From NCBI GenBank assembly GCA_905235575.1, contig CAJOLZ010000019.1:1-45285 (forward strand): a stretch of 45,285 nucleotides of DNA. Direction: 5' to 3'. The DNA comes from an uncultured Bacteroidaceae bacterium (GTDB taxonomy: Bacteria > Bacteroidota > Bacteroidia > Bacteroidales > Bacteroidaceae). How positions within the stretch are numbered: position 1 is the first letter of the stretch; each line of letters opens with the position of its first letter. The position numbers and the translations under genes are program-made. Under the pieces are notes generated by a model that worked only from the letters and a program-made list of their open reading frames with translations, had not been told where the DNA came from and did not search any database. Below, piece by piece: positions 1-8,675 of this stretch.

Positions 1-15
1 TAGAACAATCCTTCG

Positions 16-23
16 TATTTTTG
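16..23 (+). promoter_or_regulatory. Promoter -7 box of the BspA-like gene
   Basis: TATTTTTG matches the Bacteroidetes -7 consensus TAnnTTTG and lies 36 bp before the start codon at 59. The -33 TTTG would fall before the window begins, so only half the promoter can be judged. Confidence 0.6.
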
Positions 24-58
24 CACGAAAGTATAAATAATCTTAAAAAATAACAACA

Positions 59-2905
59 ATGAAAAGAACGTCATTAATGAAGATTCTTGCAGCACTCATC
101 CTGCTGCTCTCACCCCTCACCATGCTGGCACAAACACCCTACGCTGCACTTGACGGGACGACCCTAACCTTCTATTATGACAATCTCCGCAATACACGTG
201 GTGGCACGAAGTACGGCTTGAATAGCGGTACGAACGACCCCGGTTGGTATACAGACGGCAAATATGCAAATGTAACTAATGTTGTTTTCGATTCCTCGTT
301 CAGGGACGCACGCCCTACGTCAACCTATTGCTGGTTTTGTGATATGACTAATCTCGCCTCAATTTCAGGCATGAATGAGTATCTCAATACAAGTGATGTG
401 ACGAACATGGGATGCATGTTCTATTATTGTTCCAGCCTGACGAGCCTCGACTTGAGCGGCTTCAATACCGAGAAGGTGACGAGCATGGATTGGATGTTCT
501 ATGAGTGCTCCAGCCTGAAGAGTCTTGACGTGAGCAACTTCAATACCGCCAAAGTAACGAGCATGTACTGCATGTTCGCTGGTTGCTCCAAGTTGGAGAG
601 CCTCGACTTGAGTAGCTTCAAGACCACCAAAGTAACGGACATGGAAGGCATGTTCAGTACGTGTTCCAACCTAAAAACCATCTATTGCGACGACAACTGG
701 AACAAGATGGGACTTACATCAACCCAAATGTTCTTTGGGTGCACAAGTCTGAAGGGCGGCAACGGAACGGCGTATAATTCATCGTACACCAACGATGCCA
801 CCTACGCTCACCCCGACGTAGCAGACAACCCGGGCTACTTCTCGGTGAAGGAAGCTTACGCCGTGCTCTCCCCCGACGGCAAGACCCTCACCTTCTATTA
901 CGACGGGCTGAAAACCTCTCGAACGGGCACGATATGCGATTTGAATAGCGGTAACAACTACCCCGGTTGGTATGGCAGTAGAAGAAATATAACCACGGTT
1001 GTTTTCGATTCCTCGTTCAAGGATGCCCGCCCCACGTCAACCTATTGCTGGTTTTACGATATGGATAAACTCACCTCAATTACAGATATGAAGGAGTATC
1101 TCAACACAAGTGAGGTGACGAACATGGGAAGCATGTTCTATTATTGTTCCAGCCTGACGAGTCTCGACTTGAGCGGTTTCAACACGGAGAAAGTGACAGA
1201 CATGGGAGGTATGTTCACTTACTGCTCCAAGTTGACGAGCCTCGACGTGGGCAGCTTCAATACCGAGAAGGTGGAGAACATGAACAACATGTTCAGAAAT
1301 TGCTCCAAGTTGACAACCATCTATTGCGACAAGGACTGGAACAGTTCGTCGGACCCTGTATCAAACAACATGTTCACTGGTTGCACAAATCTGAAGGGCG
1401 GCAACGGCACGGCGTATAATTATCAGGAGGTCACAGCCACCTATGCTCACCCCGACGCAGCAGACAACCCGGGCTACTTCACCACAAAAGCCTACGCTGC
1501 ACTTTCCACCGACGGTAATACACTTATCTTTTATTGTGACAATCAGCGCAGTACGCGCGGCAAGACATACGACTTGAATAGCGGTGAGAACAGCCCCGAT
1601 TGGTATAATGATAATAGCAATGCAAATGTAACCACGATTGTTTTCGATTCCTCTTTCAAGGATGCCCGCCCCACGTCAACCTTTTCGTGGTTTGCTGGAA
1701 TGAGTGCTCTCACCTCAATTACAGGTATGAACGAGAATCTCAACACAAGCGAGGTGACGACCATGAGAAGTATGTTCTATTTCTGTTCCAGCCTGGAGAG
1801 CCTCGACGTGAGCGGCTTCAATACCGCCAAGGTGACGACCATGAGAACTATGTTATATTACTGCTCCGGCCTGACGAGCCTCGACGTGAGCGGCTTCAAT
1901 ACCGCCAACGTGACGAATATGTATGGCATGTTCTTTGGCTGCTCTGGCCTGACGACTCTCGACGTGAGCGGCTTCAATACCGCCAAGGTGACGGACATGG
2001 GAACCATGTTCTATTTTTGTTCCAGCCTGGAGACTCTCGATTTGAACGGCTTCAATACCGCCAAGGTGACAGACATGGAAAGCATGTTCACTGGCTGCGT
2101 CAAGTTGACGAGCCTCGACGTGAGCGGCTTCAATACCGCCAACGTGACGAACATGTACGCCATGTTCTGCAACTGTCCCAGCCTGACGAGTCTCGACTTG
2201 AGCAGTTTCAATACCGCCAGCGTGACGAACATGGGAGCTATGTTCTATACCTGCTCCAAGTTGGAGAGCCTCGACCTGAGCGGCTTCAACACCGCCAAGG
2301 TGACGAACATGGAAGGTATGTTCGAGGTCTGTTCCAGTCTGGTGAGTCTCGACTTGAGCGGCTTTAATACCAAGAATGTGACGAACATGGATGCCATGTT
2401 CTTTAATTGCTCCAGTCTGACGAGCCTTGACCTGAGCGGTTTCAATACGGAGAACGTGACGACCATGAGTGAGATGTTCTATTATTCCTCCAGCCTAACA
2501 ACCATTATATGCGATAACAACTGGTATAGGTCGGGAATTACCTCGGCCGACATGTTCTATGGTTGCACAAGTCTGAAGGGCGGCAACGGCACGGTGTATA
2601 ATTCGTCGAACGTCACAGCCACCTATGCTCACCCCGACGCAGAGGGCAACCCAGGCTACTTCACGAAGTTTGTGCTGGGTGACGCGAACGGCGACGGCAA
2701 GGTGACCATCACCGACGCAGTGGCAGTGGTGAACTACATCCTGAACACAACGCAGGGTACATTCAATGTAACTGCTGCGGATGTTGACGGAAATGGTAGC
2801 ATCACCGCTGTGGGCATCGTAAACATCATCCTCAACAGCACCTCCGCCGGCGTGAAAGAACGGAGTGTGAGAGAGGAAATAGGCTCTTTTAGAGAACCAG
2901 AGTAA
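59..2905 (+). CDS. BspA-like (DUF285) leucine-rich repeat surface protein with dockerin-like C-terminus
   Basis: 948-residue secreted protein. Residues 1-25 form a signal peptide (Lys/Arg, hydrophobic run, LAQ cleavage). Three homologous modules follow, each opening with a Y-A-x-L-x(4)-G-x-T-L-x-F-Y segment (about residues 28, 282 and 495) and each carrying 26-residue repeats of the type 'VTNMxxMFxxCSSLTSLDLS'. I count about 4, 3 and 10 repeats. This is the DUF285 / BspA-like LRR family, known for adhesion and host-protein binding in oral and gut Bacteroidetes. The last 60 residues resemble a type I dockerin: a good calcium loop (DANGDGKVTITD), then a second loop (DVDGNGSIT) that lacks the expected Asp after Thr. 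The 78-bp DNA repeats are nearly identical, so copy number probably varies. No typical T9SS motif is evident at the very end. Adhesion is a family inference. Confidence 0.85.
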   Translation: MKRTSLMKILAALILLLSPLTMLAQTPYAALDGTTLTFYYDNLRNTRGGTKYGLNSGTNDPGWYTDGKYANVTNVVFDSSFRDARPTSTYCWFCDMTNLASISGMNEYLNTSDVTNMGCMFYYCSSLTSLDLSGFNTEKVTSMDWMFYECSSLKSLDVSNFNTAKVTSMYCMFAGCSKLESLDLSSFKTTKVTDMEGMFSTCSNLKTIYCDDNWNKMGLTSTQMFFGCTSLKGGNGTAYNSSYTNDATYAHPDVADNPGYFSVKEAYAVLSPDGKTLTFYYDGLKTSRTGTICDLNSGNNYPGWYGSRRNITTVVFDSSFKDARPTSTYCWFYDMDKLTSITDMKEYLNTSEVTNMGSMFYYCSSLTSLDLSGFNTEKVTDMGGMFTYCSKLTSLDVGSFNTEKVENMNNMFRNCSKLTTIYCDKDWNSSSDPVSNNMFTGCTNLKGGNGTAYNYQEVTATYAHPDAADNPGYFTTKAYAALSTDGNTLIFYCDNQRSTRGKTYDLNSGENSPDWYNDNSNANVTTIVFDSSFKDARPTSTFSWFAGMSALTSITGMNENLNTSEVTTMRSMFYFCSSLESLDVSGFNTAKVTTMRTMLYYCSGLTSLDVSGFNTANVTNMYGMFFGCSGLTTLDVSGFNTAKVTDMGTMFYFCSSLETLDLNGFNTAKVTDMESMFTGCVKLTSLDVSGFNTANVTNMYAMFCNCPSLTSLDLSSFNTASVTNMGAMFYTCSKLESLDLSGFNTAKVTNMEGMFEVCSSLVSLDLSGFNTKNVTNMDAMFFNCSSLTSLDLSGFNTENVTTMSEMFYYSSSLTTIICDNNWYRSGITSADMFYGCTSLKGGNGTVYNSSNVTATYAHPDAEGNPGYFTKFVLGDANGDGKVTITDAVAVVNYILNTTQGTFNVTAADVDGNGSITAVGIVNIILNSTSAGVKERSVREEIGSFREPE

Positions 2906-2907
2906 AA

Positions 2908-2986
2908 GCACCGCGTTCCTACGCATGTCGCACTGTGTTGCGACAGCCTGCGCACCGTGCTGCGACGCCCGTCGCAGCACGGTGCG
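2908..2986. repeat. 22-bp palindrome array, locus A
   Basis: First of 11 related arrays in the window. Units of about 22 bp (GTCGCAnnRYGNTGCGACnnnn) begin two bases after the BspA stop codon. The last two units face each other and form a perfect hairpin, listed separately as a terminator. Confidence 0.85.
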
Positions 2987-2992
2987 TTTTTT
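2951..2992 (+). terminator. Intrinsic terminator made from array units
   Basis: Stem CGCACCGTGCTGCGAC (2951-2966) pairs perfectly over 16 bp with 2971-2986 around a GCCC loop and is followed by six T. It should end BspA transcription. Confidence 0.85.
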
Positions 2993-3030
2993 GTGGGGGT
3001 GTGGGGTTCTGTTTGATGGCCTTTGCGTTT

Positions 3031-3162
3031 CTTGTCATTCTTCAACACCCGACGTTGTCGGGCAGAAGCGGCGGAGCCGAGCGCAGAGTGCCCAACGGGC
3101 CGAAGAATCTCTATGAGGCGAACGTCCTCGGTGAGATTCATCGCTTCGCTCTGAATGACAAG
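3031..3162. repeat. GTCATTC palindromic intergenic element, copy 1
   Basis: Begins CTTGTCATTC and ends GAATGACAAG, a perfect 10-bp terminal inverted repeat. The interior carries the 'GAAGAATCTC' and 'CTTCGCTCTGAATGAC' type sequence also seen near 45 kb. Its left half is the reverse complement of the right half of the copy at 44991-45120, so halves are shuffled between copies. Confidence 0.75.
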
Positions 3163-3209
3163 TTACTATTAGCCTATGTGAAACAAGAATTGACACATGC
3201 CCCCTTTTT

Positions 3210-3252
3210 GTCATTCAGAGTGCCCGAAGGGCCGAAGAATCTCTAAGAGGAC
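3210..3252. repeat. Half copy of the GTCATTC element
   Basis: GTCATTCAGAGTGCCCGAAG followed by GGCCGAAGAATCTC matches the left half of the element at 44877. No returning GAATGAC arm is present, so this is a truncated copy just beyond the stop of the minus-strand flavoprotein gene. Confidence 0.65.
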
Positions 3253-3282
3253 ATATAATTATGACTAAGACATTAAATTCTC

Positions 3283-4845
3283 TCACTCCACCCCCAGGCA
3301 GGCGGCGCAGGCCTCGGCACAGCGTTCGCCATCGACGGCAGCGCTGACAATGCCACCGGCGTAACCGGCTCCCTCGCCGCAGGGGAAGAGGCGTTCGAGG
3401 GTGGGGTGCTGGAGGGTGTCGGCCTCTCGCAGTATGCGCAGCGGACTGCTGGTGCGTGTCTCTACTCCAATCACGGTGGCCTCGTTGGTCAGGAATCCGT
3501 GCATGCGGCGGCCCCACACGCGGAAGGCCTGTTGCAGACGGTGGCTGACGGACGAGGGCATCCAAAAGTGGAGCGGACTGCTGAGCAGCCCGGGTGCATA
3601 GGACGAGGGTGCGAGCTGGGAGCTCAGACGTCCCTCTACAAAGTCGGCCATGCGCTGTGCCGGAGCCGTCTGCCGACGGTTGCCCTGCAGCCAGCACTGG
3701 CGTTCCAGCTCCTCCTGAAACTCCATCACCGCCTCGGTGCGTCCTGCTGCCTCGGGACCGATGTCTTCGGGTCTCACCTCCACCACCATGCCGCTGTTGC
3801 TCCACCGGCCGTTGCGGTGCGAGGGGCTCATGCCGTTGACCACAATCTGCTCGGGACCTGTGGCGGCAGGAATGACGAAGCCCCCCGGGCACATGCAGAA
3901 GCTATAGACGCCGCGTCCCTCCACCTGTTCCACGAGGCTGTATTCGGCCGCCGGCAACCAGCGCCCGCGCCCCTGTCGGTTGTGATACTGGATGCGGTCG
4001 ATGAGCTCGGCCGGATGCTCCAGTCGTACTCCCACGGCAATGCCCTTGGGCTCCATCTCGACGTGGGTGGCGAGGAGGTGGCGATAGACGTCGCGTGCCG
4101 AGTGTCCGGTGGCCAGGATGACGCCCTCGCCGCGCAGTTCCACGGGACCCTGGGGCGTGTCGGCCTGAATGCCCTCCACGCGGTTGCCGCGCCGTATGAG
4201 GCTCGTCATTCGTGTCTCGAAACGTACTTCTCCGCCGTTGCCGATGATGGTCTGCCGCATGTGCTCGATGACGCGCGGCAGTCGGTCTGTGCCGATGTGT
4301 GGATGTGCGTCGGCGAGTATGGCAGGCGAGGCTCCGTGCTGCACGAAGATGCGCAGAATCTTCTCCACATCGCCGCGCTTCTTGCTGCGTGTGAAGAGCT
4401 TACCGTCGCTGTATGCCCCGGCTCCTCCCTCGCCGAAAGCGTAGTTGCTCTCGGGCGATACCTGCTGCTCGATGCGTATGCGGGCCAGGTCCTTCTTGCG
4501 TTCGTGTACGTCCTTTCCCCTTTCCACCACCAAGGGCCTCAGCCCCAGCTCGATGAGGCGCAGCGCTGCAAAAAGTCCGCCGGGCCCGGCCCCCACGACG
4601 ATGACGGTGGGGCGAAGTGAGACGTCGGGATAGGTGATGGGTTGGAAGGGCGCTTCGACGGGCTCGCCGGCTTCGTAGATGCGCAGGGTGAGGTTGACGT
4701 AGATGGTGCGCTGTCGGGCATCGATGCTGCGCCGCAACACGCGTACGGCGGCGGCATGGAGGCCGTGATCGCGCTCCAGACAGGCTCGCAGGCTCTGCTC
4801 GTTGTAGGCATCCTGCGGCAGCAGACGGAGGGATATTTCTTTCAT
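3283..4845 (-). CDS. NAD(P)/FAD-dependent oxidoreductase (COG2509-type)
   Basis: 520 residues. A small N-terminal domain (about 1-80) precedes a Rossmann FAD-binding motif, VIVVGAGPGGLFAALRL, near residue 83. 'GEGGAGAYSDGKL' lies near residue 140, and a C-terminal 'FPCGEGAGYAGGIVSAA' (about 490) is the second FAD contact. This arrangement is characteristic of the uncharacterised FAD-dependent dehydrogenases of COG2509, common as single copies in Bacteroidetes; the substrate is unknown. The protein has no signal peptide and should be cytoplasmic. It is transcribed divergently from thrA across a 195-bp gap. The ATG at 4845 gives the full N-terminal domain. An opposite-strand ORF covering most of the gene is a codon-bias shadow. 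Confidence 0.85.
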   Translation of the reverse strand: MKEISLRLLPQDAYNEQSLRACLERDHGLHAAAVRVLRRSIDARQRTIYVNLTLRIYEAGEPVEAPFQPITYPDVSLRPTVIVVGAGPGGLFAALRLIELGLRPLVVERGKDVHERKKDLARIRIEQQVSPESNYAFGEGGAGAYSDGKLFTRSKKRGDVEKILRIFVQHGASPAILADAHPHIGTDRLPRVIEHMRQTIIGNGGEVRFETRMTSLIRRGNRVEGIQADTPQGPVELRGEGVILATGHSARDVYRHLLATHVEMEPKGIAVGVRLEHPAELIDRIQYHNRQGRGRWLPAAEYSLVEQVEGRGVYSFCMCPGGFVIPAATGPEQIVVNGMSPSHRNGRWSNSGMVVEVRPEDIGPEAAGRTEAVMEFQEELERQCWLQGNRRQTAPAQRMADFVEGRLSSQLAPSSYAPGLLSSPLHFWMPSSVSHRLQQAFRVWGRRMHGFLTNEATVIGVETRTSSPLRILREADTLQHPTLERLFPCGEGAGYAGGIVSAAVDGERCAEACAACLGVE

Positions 4846-4875
4846 TTCGGGTGACGTTCTTGTTGGAATAGACTA

Positions 4876-4883
4876 CAAAAGTA
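4876..4883 (-). promoter_or_regulatory. Promoter -7 box of the COG2509 gene
   Basis: CAAAAGTA on the plus strand reads TACTTTTG on the minus strand, 31 bp before the start codon. A TTTG-type box (CAAA at 4908) lies 24 bp further up, slightly longer than the ideal spacing. Confidence 0.55.
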
Positions 4884-4979
4884 TCTCAATTTTTTTAGTT
4901 TTCGCGGCAAAATCGGCTCAAATAGATTAAAATATCGGTATTTCACATCCAAAATCATCATTATTTCACAAAAACTCTG

Positions 4980-4987
4980 TACTTTTG
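4980..4987 (+). promoter_or_regulatory. Promoter -7 box of the threonine operon
   Basis: TACTTTTG followed by CA lies 53 bp upstream of the thrA start. The leader is too short for a classical threonine/isoleucine-rich attenuator peptide, and no such peptide is visible. Confidence 0.6.
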
Positions 4988-5040
4988 CAACTGAATTGGG
5001 TAGGCAGGCTCCCTCCCGAAGAAACTTAAGGTAAAAAAGA

Positions 5041-7464
5041 ATGAAAGTATTGAAGTTTGGCGGAACATCCGTAGGTTCCGTAGAAAGCATTCTGAACGTA
5101 AAGAAGATAGTGGAGGCTCAGACGGAGCCCGTGATAGTGGTGGTGAGTGCCCTGGGCGGCATCACAGACCAGCTGATAGGGACAGCGCGTATGGCTGTGG
5201 ACGGTGACCCGCTGTATCAGAAGTCATTCTGGCAGATGTGTGAACGTCACGAACAGATGGTGCGCGAGATTATTCCCTCGTCGCGAGACCGCGAGACGCT
5301 GTGGGCAGTGGTGAAGGCATTGCTGGAAGAACTGCGCAGCATCTATCAGGGTGTCTATCTGATTCGCGACCTCAGTCCGAAGACCACTGCAGCCATCGTA
5401 AGCTATGGCGAGCGCATCAGCAGTCGCATCGTGGCCACCCTCATCGAGGGCGCTGAATGGTTCGACAGCCGCGAATTCATCAAGACCGAACAGAAGAACG
5501 GACGCAGTCTGCTGGCAGTGGAACAGACCAACGAGCTGGTGAGGCAGACGTGGAAGAAGATTCCGAAGACGAGCATCGTGCCCGGATTCATCAGCACAGA
5601 CTGCGAAAGTGGCGAGGTGACCAACCTGGGTCGCGGAGGCAGCGACTATACGGCCAGCATCATTGCAGCAGCACTGGATGCCGACGTGCTGGAGATATGG
5701 ACCGATGTGGACGGATTCATGACCGCCGACCCACGTGTCATCCCCAATGCCTACGTCATCAAGGAACTCTCCTACATCGAGGCAATGGAGCTCTGCAACT
5801 TCGGAGCCAAGGTGGTGTATCCGCCTACCATCTATCCCGTTTGTGTGAAGAACATTCCCATCTTGATAAAGAATACCTTCAACCCCGATGCACCCGGCTC
5901 CATCATAACGAAGGACGTGGCTCACAGCACGAAGGCCATCAAGGGCATATCGAGCATCAGCGGCACCAGTCTGATAACTATCAGCGGTCTGTCGATGGTG
6001 GGTGTCATAGGCATCAACCGCCGCATCTTCTCGTGTCTGGCAGACAACGGCATCTCGGTGTTCATGGTGTCGCAGGCCAGCTCGGAGAACAGCACCAGCA
6101 TCGGTGTACGCGACGCCGACGTGAACGAGGCTTGCCGTGTGCTGAACGAGGAATTCCAGAAGGAAATAGAAACCGGTGCCATGTATAAGATGCAGGCTGA
6201 GAGCGGACTGGCCACCGTGGCTGTGGTGGGTGAGAACATGAAACACACACCGGGCATTGCCGGCAAACTCTTCGGAACACTGGGACGAAACGGCATCAGC
6301 GTGATAGCCTGTGCACAGGGAGCATCGGAGACGAACATCTCGTTCGTCGTGGACGGCAGCCTGTTGCGCAAGTCGCTCAACGTCATCCACGACTCGTTCT
6401 TCCTGAGCGAATACCAGGTACTGAACCTCTTCATAACCGGCGTGGGCACCGTAGGCGGAAGCCTGATAGAACAGATAGCCCAGCAACGCGAGAAGCTGAT
6501 GCGCGAGCAGAGCCTGCAGCTCAATGTGGTGGGAATAGCCAGCGGACACAAGGCGATGTTCAGTCGCGAAGGCTTCAAACTCGATACCTACCGCGAACAA
6601 CTGGCACAGGCTCCCGACAGCAACATCGAACGACTGCGTCAGGAGGTCATCGGCATGAACATCTTCAACAGCGTCTTCGTGGACTGCACAGCAAGTCCCG
6701 AAGTCGCCAGTCTCTATCATGACTTCCTCGACCACAACATCAACGTGGTTGCCGCCAATAAAATTGCTGCCAGCAGCGACTATCAGAACTATCACGAACT
6801 GAAGACCATCGCTCAGCGACGCGGTGCCAAGTTCCTCTTTGAGACCAATGTCGGAGCCGGACTTCCCATCATTCGCACCATCAACGACCTGCGCAACAGC
6901 GGCGACAAGATTCTGCGCATCGAGGCCGTACTGAGCGGTACATTGAACTATATCTTCAATACAATCTCGGCCGATGTGCCTTTCAGCGAGACCGTTCGCC
7001 GTGCCAAGGCTGAAGGATACAGCGAGCCCGACCCACGCATCGACCTCTGCGGAAAGGATGTCTTGCGCAAGCTGGTCATCCTGGCTCGCGAAGCCGGATA
7101 CAAAGTGAATCAAGAGGACGTGGAGAAGCAACTCTTCGTGCCGCAGGAGTTCTTCGACGGTACGATGGAAGAGTTCTGGGAGAAACTGCCACAGCTCGAT
7201 GCAGACTTCGAACAGCGTCGCCACCAACTGGAGGCTGACGGCAAGCGATGGCGTTTCGTCGCTACCTGCGACCACGGACAGTGTTCAATCTCTCTGAAAG
7301 AGGTTGACACCACACATCCGTTCTACGTTCTCGAGGGCACCAACAACATCGTTCTGCTCACCACCGAACGCTACAACAAATCACCGATGCTCATTCAGGG
7401 CTATGGTGCCGGTGCCAGCGTCACTGCAGCCGGTGTCTTTGCCGATATAATGTCGATGGCATGA
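5041..7464 (+). CDS. thrA: Bifunctional aspartokinase / homoserine dehydrogenase
   Basis: 807 residues, the usual length for the fused enzyme. It catalyses phosphorylation of aspartate and, two steps later, NAD(P)H reduction of aspartate semialdehyde to homoserine. The kinase domain occupies about residues 1-290, starting MKVLKFGGTSVGS with the substrate KFGGTS motif. Two ACT regulatory repeats follow (about 300-455), containing 'ISGLSMVGVIG' and 'VAVVGENM'. The homoserine dehydrogenase domain starts near residue 462 with the dinucleotide motif FITGVGTVGGS and contains 'AANK' and the 'GAGLPII' substrate region. First gene of a three-gene operon: its TGA overlaps the next ATG (ATGA at 7461-7464). 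ACT domains imply feedback control by threonine or a related amino acid, as is known for the family. Confidence 0.97.
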   Translation: MKVLKFGGTSVGSVESILNVKKIVEAQTEPVIVVVSALGGITDQLIGTARMAVDGDPLYQKSFWQMCERHEQMVREIIPSSRDRETLWAVVKALLEELRSIYQGVYLIRDLSPKTTAAIVSYGERISSRIVATLIEGAEWFDSREFIKTEQKNGRSLLAVEQTNELVRQTWKKIPKTSIVPGFISTDCESGEVTNLGRGGSDYTASIIAAALDADVLEIWTDVDGFMTADPRVIPNAYVIKELSYIEAMELCNFGAKVVYPPTIYPVCVKNIPILIKNTFNPDAPGSIITKDVAHSTKAIKGISSISGTSLITISGLSMVGVIGINRRIFSCLADNGISVFMVSQASSENSTSIGVRDADVNEACRVLNEEFQKEIETGAMYKMQAESGLATVAVVGENMKHTPGIAGKLFGTLGRNGISVIACAQGASETNISFVVDGSLLRKSLNVIHDSFFLSEYQVLNLFITGVGTVGGSLIEQIAQQREKLMREQSLQLNVVGIASGHKAMFSREGFKLDTYREQLAQAPDSNIERLRQEVIGMNIFNSVFVDCTASPEVASLYHDFLDHNINVVAANKIAASSDYQNYHELKTIAQRRGAKFLFETNVGAGLPIIRTINDLRNSGDKILRIEAVLSGTLNYIFNTISADVPFSETVRRAKAEGYSEPDPRIDLCGKDVLRKLVILAREAGYKVNQEDVEKQLFVPQEFFDGTMEEFWEKLPQLDADFEQRRHQLEADGKRWRFVATCDHGQCSISLKEVDTTHPFYVLEGTNNIVLLTTERYNKSPMLIQGYGAGASVTAAGVFADIMSMA

Positions 7465-8675
7465 AACACCTCATCATTCTCTGCGACGGCATGGCCGACT
7501 GGCCTTGCGAAGCTTTGGAAGGGAAGACACTCTTGCAGTATGCCGATACGCCTCACTTCGATTTTCTGGCAAGTCAAGGCCGAAACGGGTTGCTGAAGAC
7601 TGTTCCCGACGGGTTCCATCCCGGCAGTGAAGTAGCCAACAGCAGCATTCTGGGCTACGATCAACATCTGGTCTACGAGGGTCGAGGCCCGCTGGAGGCA
7701 GCCAGCATCGGCGTTCAACTTGACGAAGGCGACTTGGCTCTGCGCTGCAATCTCGTATGCATCGAAGGCGATATACTGAAGAACCACAGCTGTGGTCGGC
7801 TCGAAACCGAAGACGCCGACGTGCTCATCCGCTTCCTGCAGGAACATCTCGGCAACGAGCGGATTCATTTCTACACCGGTGTTCAGTATCGTCATCTGCT
7901 TGTTGTGAAGCATGGCGACAAACGTCTCCACTGCACTCCGCCGCACGACATCCCCGGCAAACCATTCCGTCCCTACATGCTCTCGGCCGAAGTTCCTGAG
8001 GCTGAGGAAACAGCCGCCCTGCTGCGTTCTCTCGTTGAGCAAAGCCAGCAATTGCTGAAAGACCATCCTCTGAACCAGGCGCGTCGGGCCAACGGTCAAG
8101 ACCCAGCCAACAGCATCTGGCCCTGGGGTGGTGGTTATCGGCCGCGGATGGTGCCTCTCACAGAGACCTATCCGCAGATACGTTCGGGTGCCGTCATCAC
8201 AGCTGTCGACCTCATTCGCGGTATCGGACGCTACGCCGGGCTGAACGTCATCAATGTCGAAGGCGCTACGGGTCTCTACGATACGAATTACGAAGGCAAG
8301 GCACAGGCCGCCGTCGATGCTCTCCGCACCAACGATTTCGTTTATCTCCACGTGGAGGCCAGCGATGAGGCTGGTCATGACGGCAGTCTCGAACTCAAGT
8401 TGAGGACTATCCACGACCTCGACCATCGCCTCGTGGCACCCATCCTTCAGGCACTCGCTGAGCAGGACGAGCCCGTTGCAATCGGTCTCCTTCCTGACCA
8501 TCCTACGCCCATAGCCTACCGTACCCACACGGCCGAGCCCATTCCTTTTGCCATTTATTATCCCGGAATAGAGCCCGATGCCGTTCAGACTTTCGACGAG
8601 GTAGCCGCCACTGAAGGTGCTTATGGAACACTCGAGGGCGACCAGTTTATCAAACAGTTCATGAATATCAAATGA
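7461..8675 (+). CDS. Phosphoglycerate-mutase-like protein, probable homoserine kinase of the thr operon
   Basis: 404 residues of the cofactor-independent phosphoglycerate mutase family, archaeal type (COG3635; alkaline phosphatase superfamily). Metal/phosphate site motifs visible: LCDGMADWP at residues 7-15, 'ANSSILGYD' near 54-62, 'HVEASDEAGHDG' near 298-309 and 'LLPDHPTP' near 350. It sits exactly where thrB would be, with 4-base overlaps to both thrA and thrC, and no other homoserine kinase is in the window. I recall genetic evidence that such proteins serve as homoserine kinase in Bacteroides and Desulfovibrio, but could not check it here. The pathway role is therefore inferred from operon position; the name given by automatic annotation would be phosphoglycerate mutase (apgM). 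Confidence 0.85.
   Translation: MKHLIILCDGMADWPCEALEGKTLLQYADTPHFDFLASQGRNGLLKTVPDGFHPGSEVANSSILGYDQHLVYEGRGPLEAASIGVQLDEGDLALRCNLVCIEGDILKNHSCGRLETEDADVLIRFLQEHLGNERIHFYTGVQYRHLLVVKHGDKRLHCTPPHDIPGKPFRPYMLSAEVPEAEETAALLRSLVEQSQQLLKDHPLNQARRANGQDPANSIWPWGGGYRPRMVPLTETYPQIRSGAVITAVDLIRGIGRYAGLNVINVEGATGLYDTNYEGKAQAAVDALRTNDFVYLHVEASDEAGHDGSLELKLRTIHDLDHRLVAPILQALAEQDEPVAIGLLPDHPTPIAYRTHTAEPIPFAIYYPGIEPDAVQTFDEVAATEGAYGTLEGDQFIKQFMNIK

Noticed and set aside
2925..3246. Short ORFs reading through repeats (Ser-Gln-His-Gly-Ala type peptides, also at about 11751, 18783 and 44697)
   Set aside because: They are translations of the 22-bp arrays and recur only because the DNA repeats; not genes.
4987..5040. 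Threonine attenuator or leader peptide
   Set aside because: The leader is only about 50 nt, with no Thr/Ile-rich ORF and no terminator hairpin.
5224..7275. 683-codon ORF opposite thrA
   Set aside because: It mirrors the codon structure of thrA, has His/Ala/Val-rich composition and no motif; a shadow ORF.
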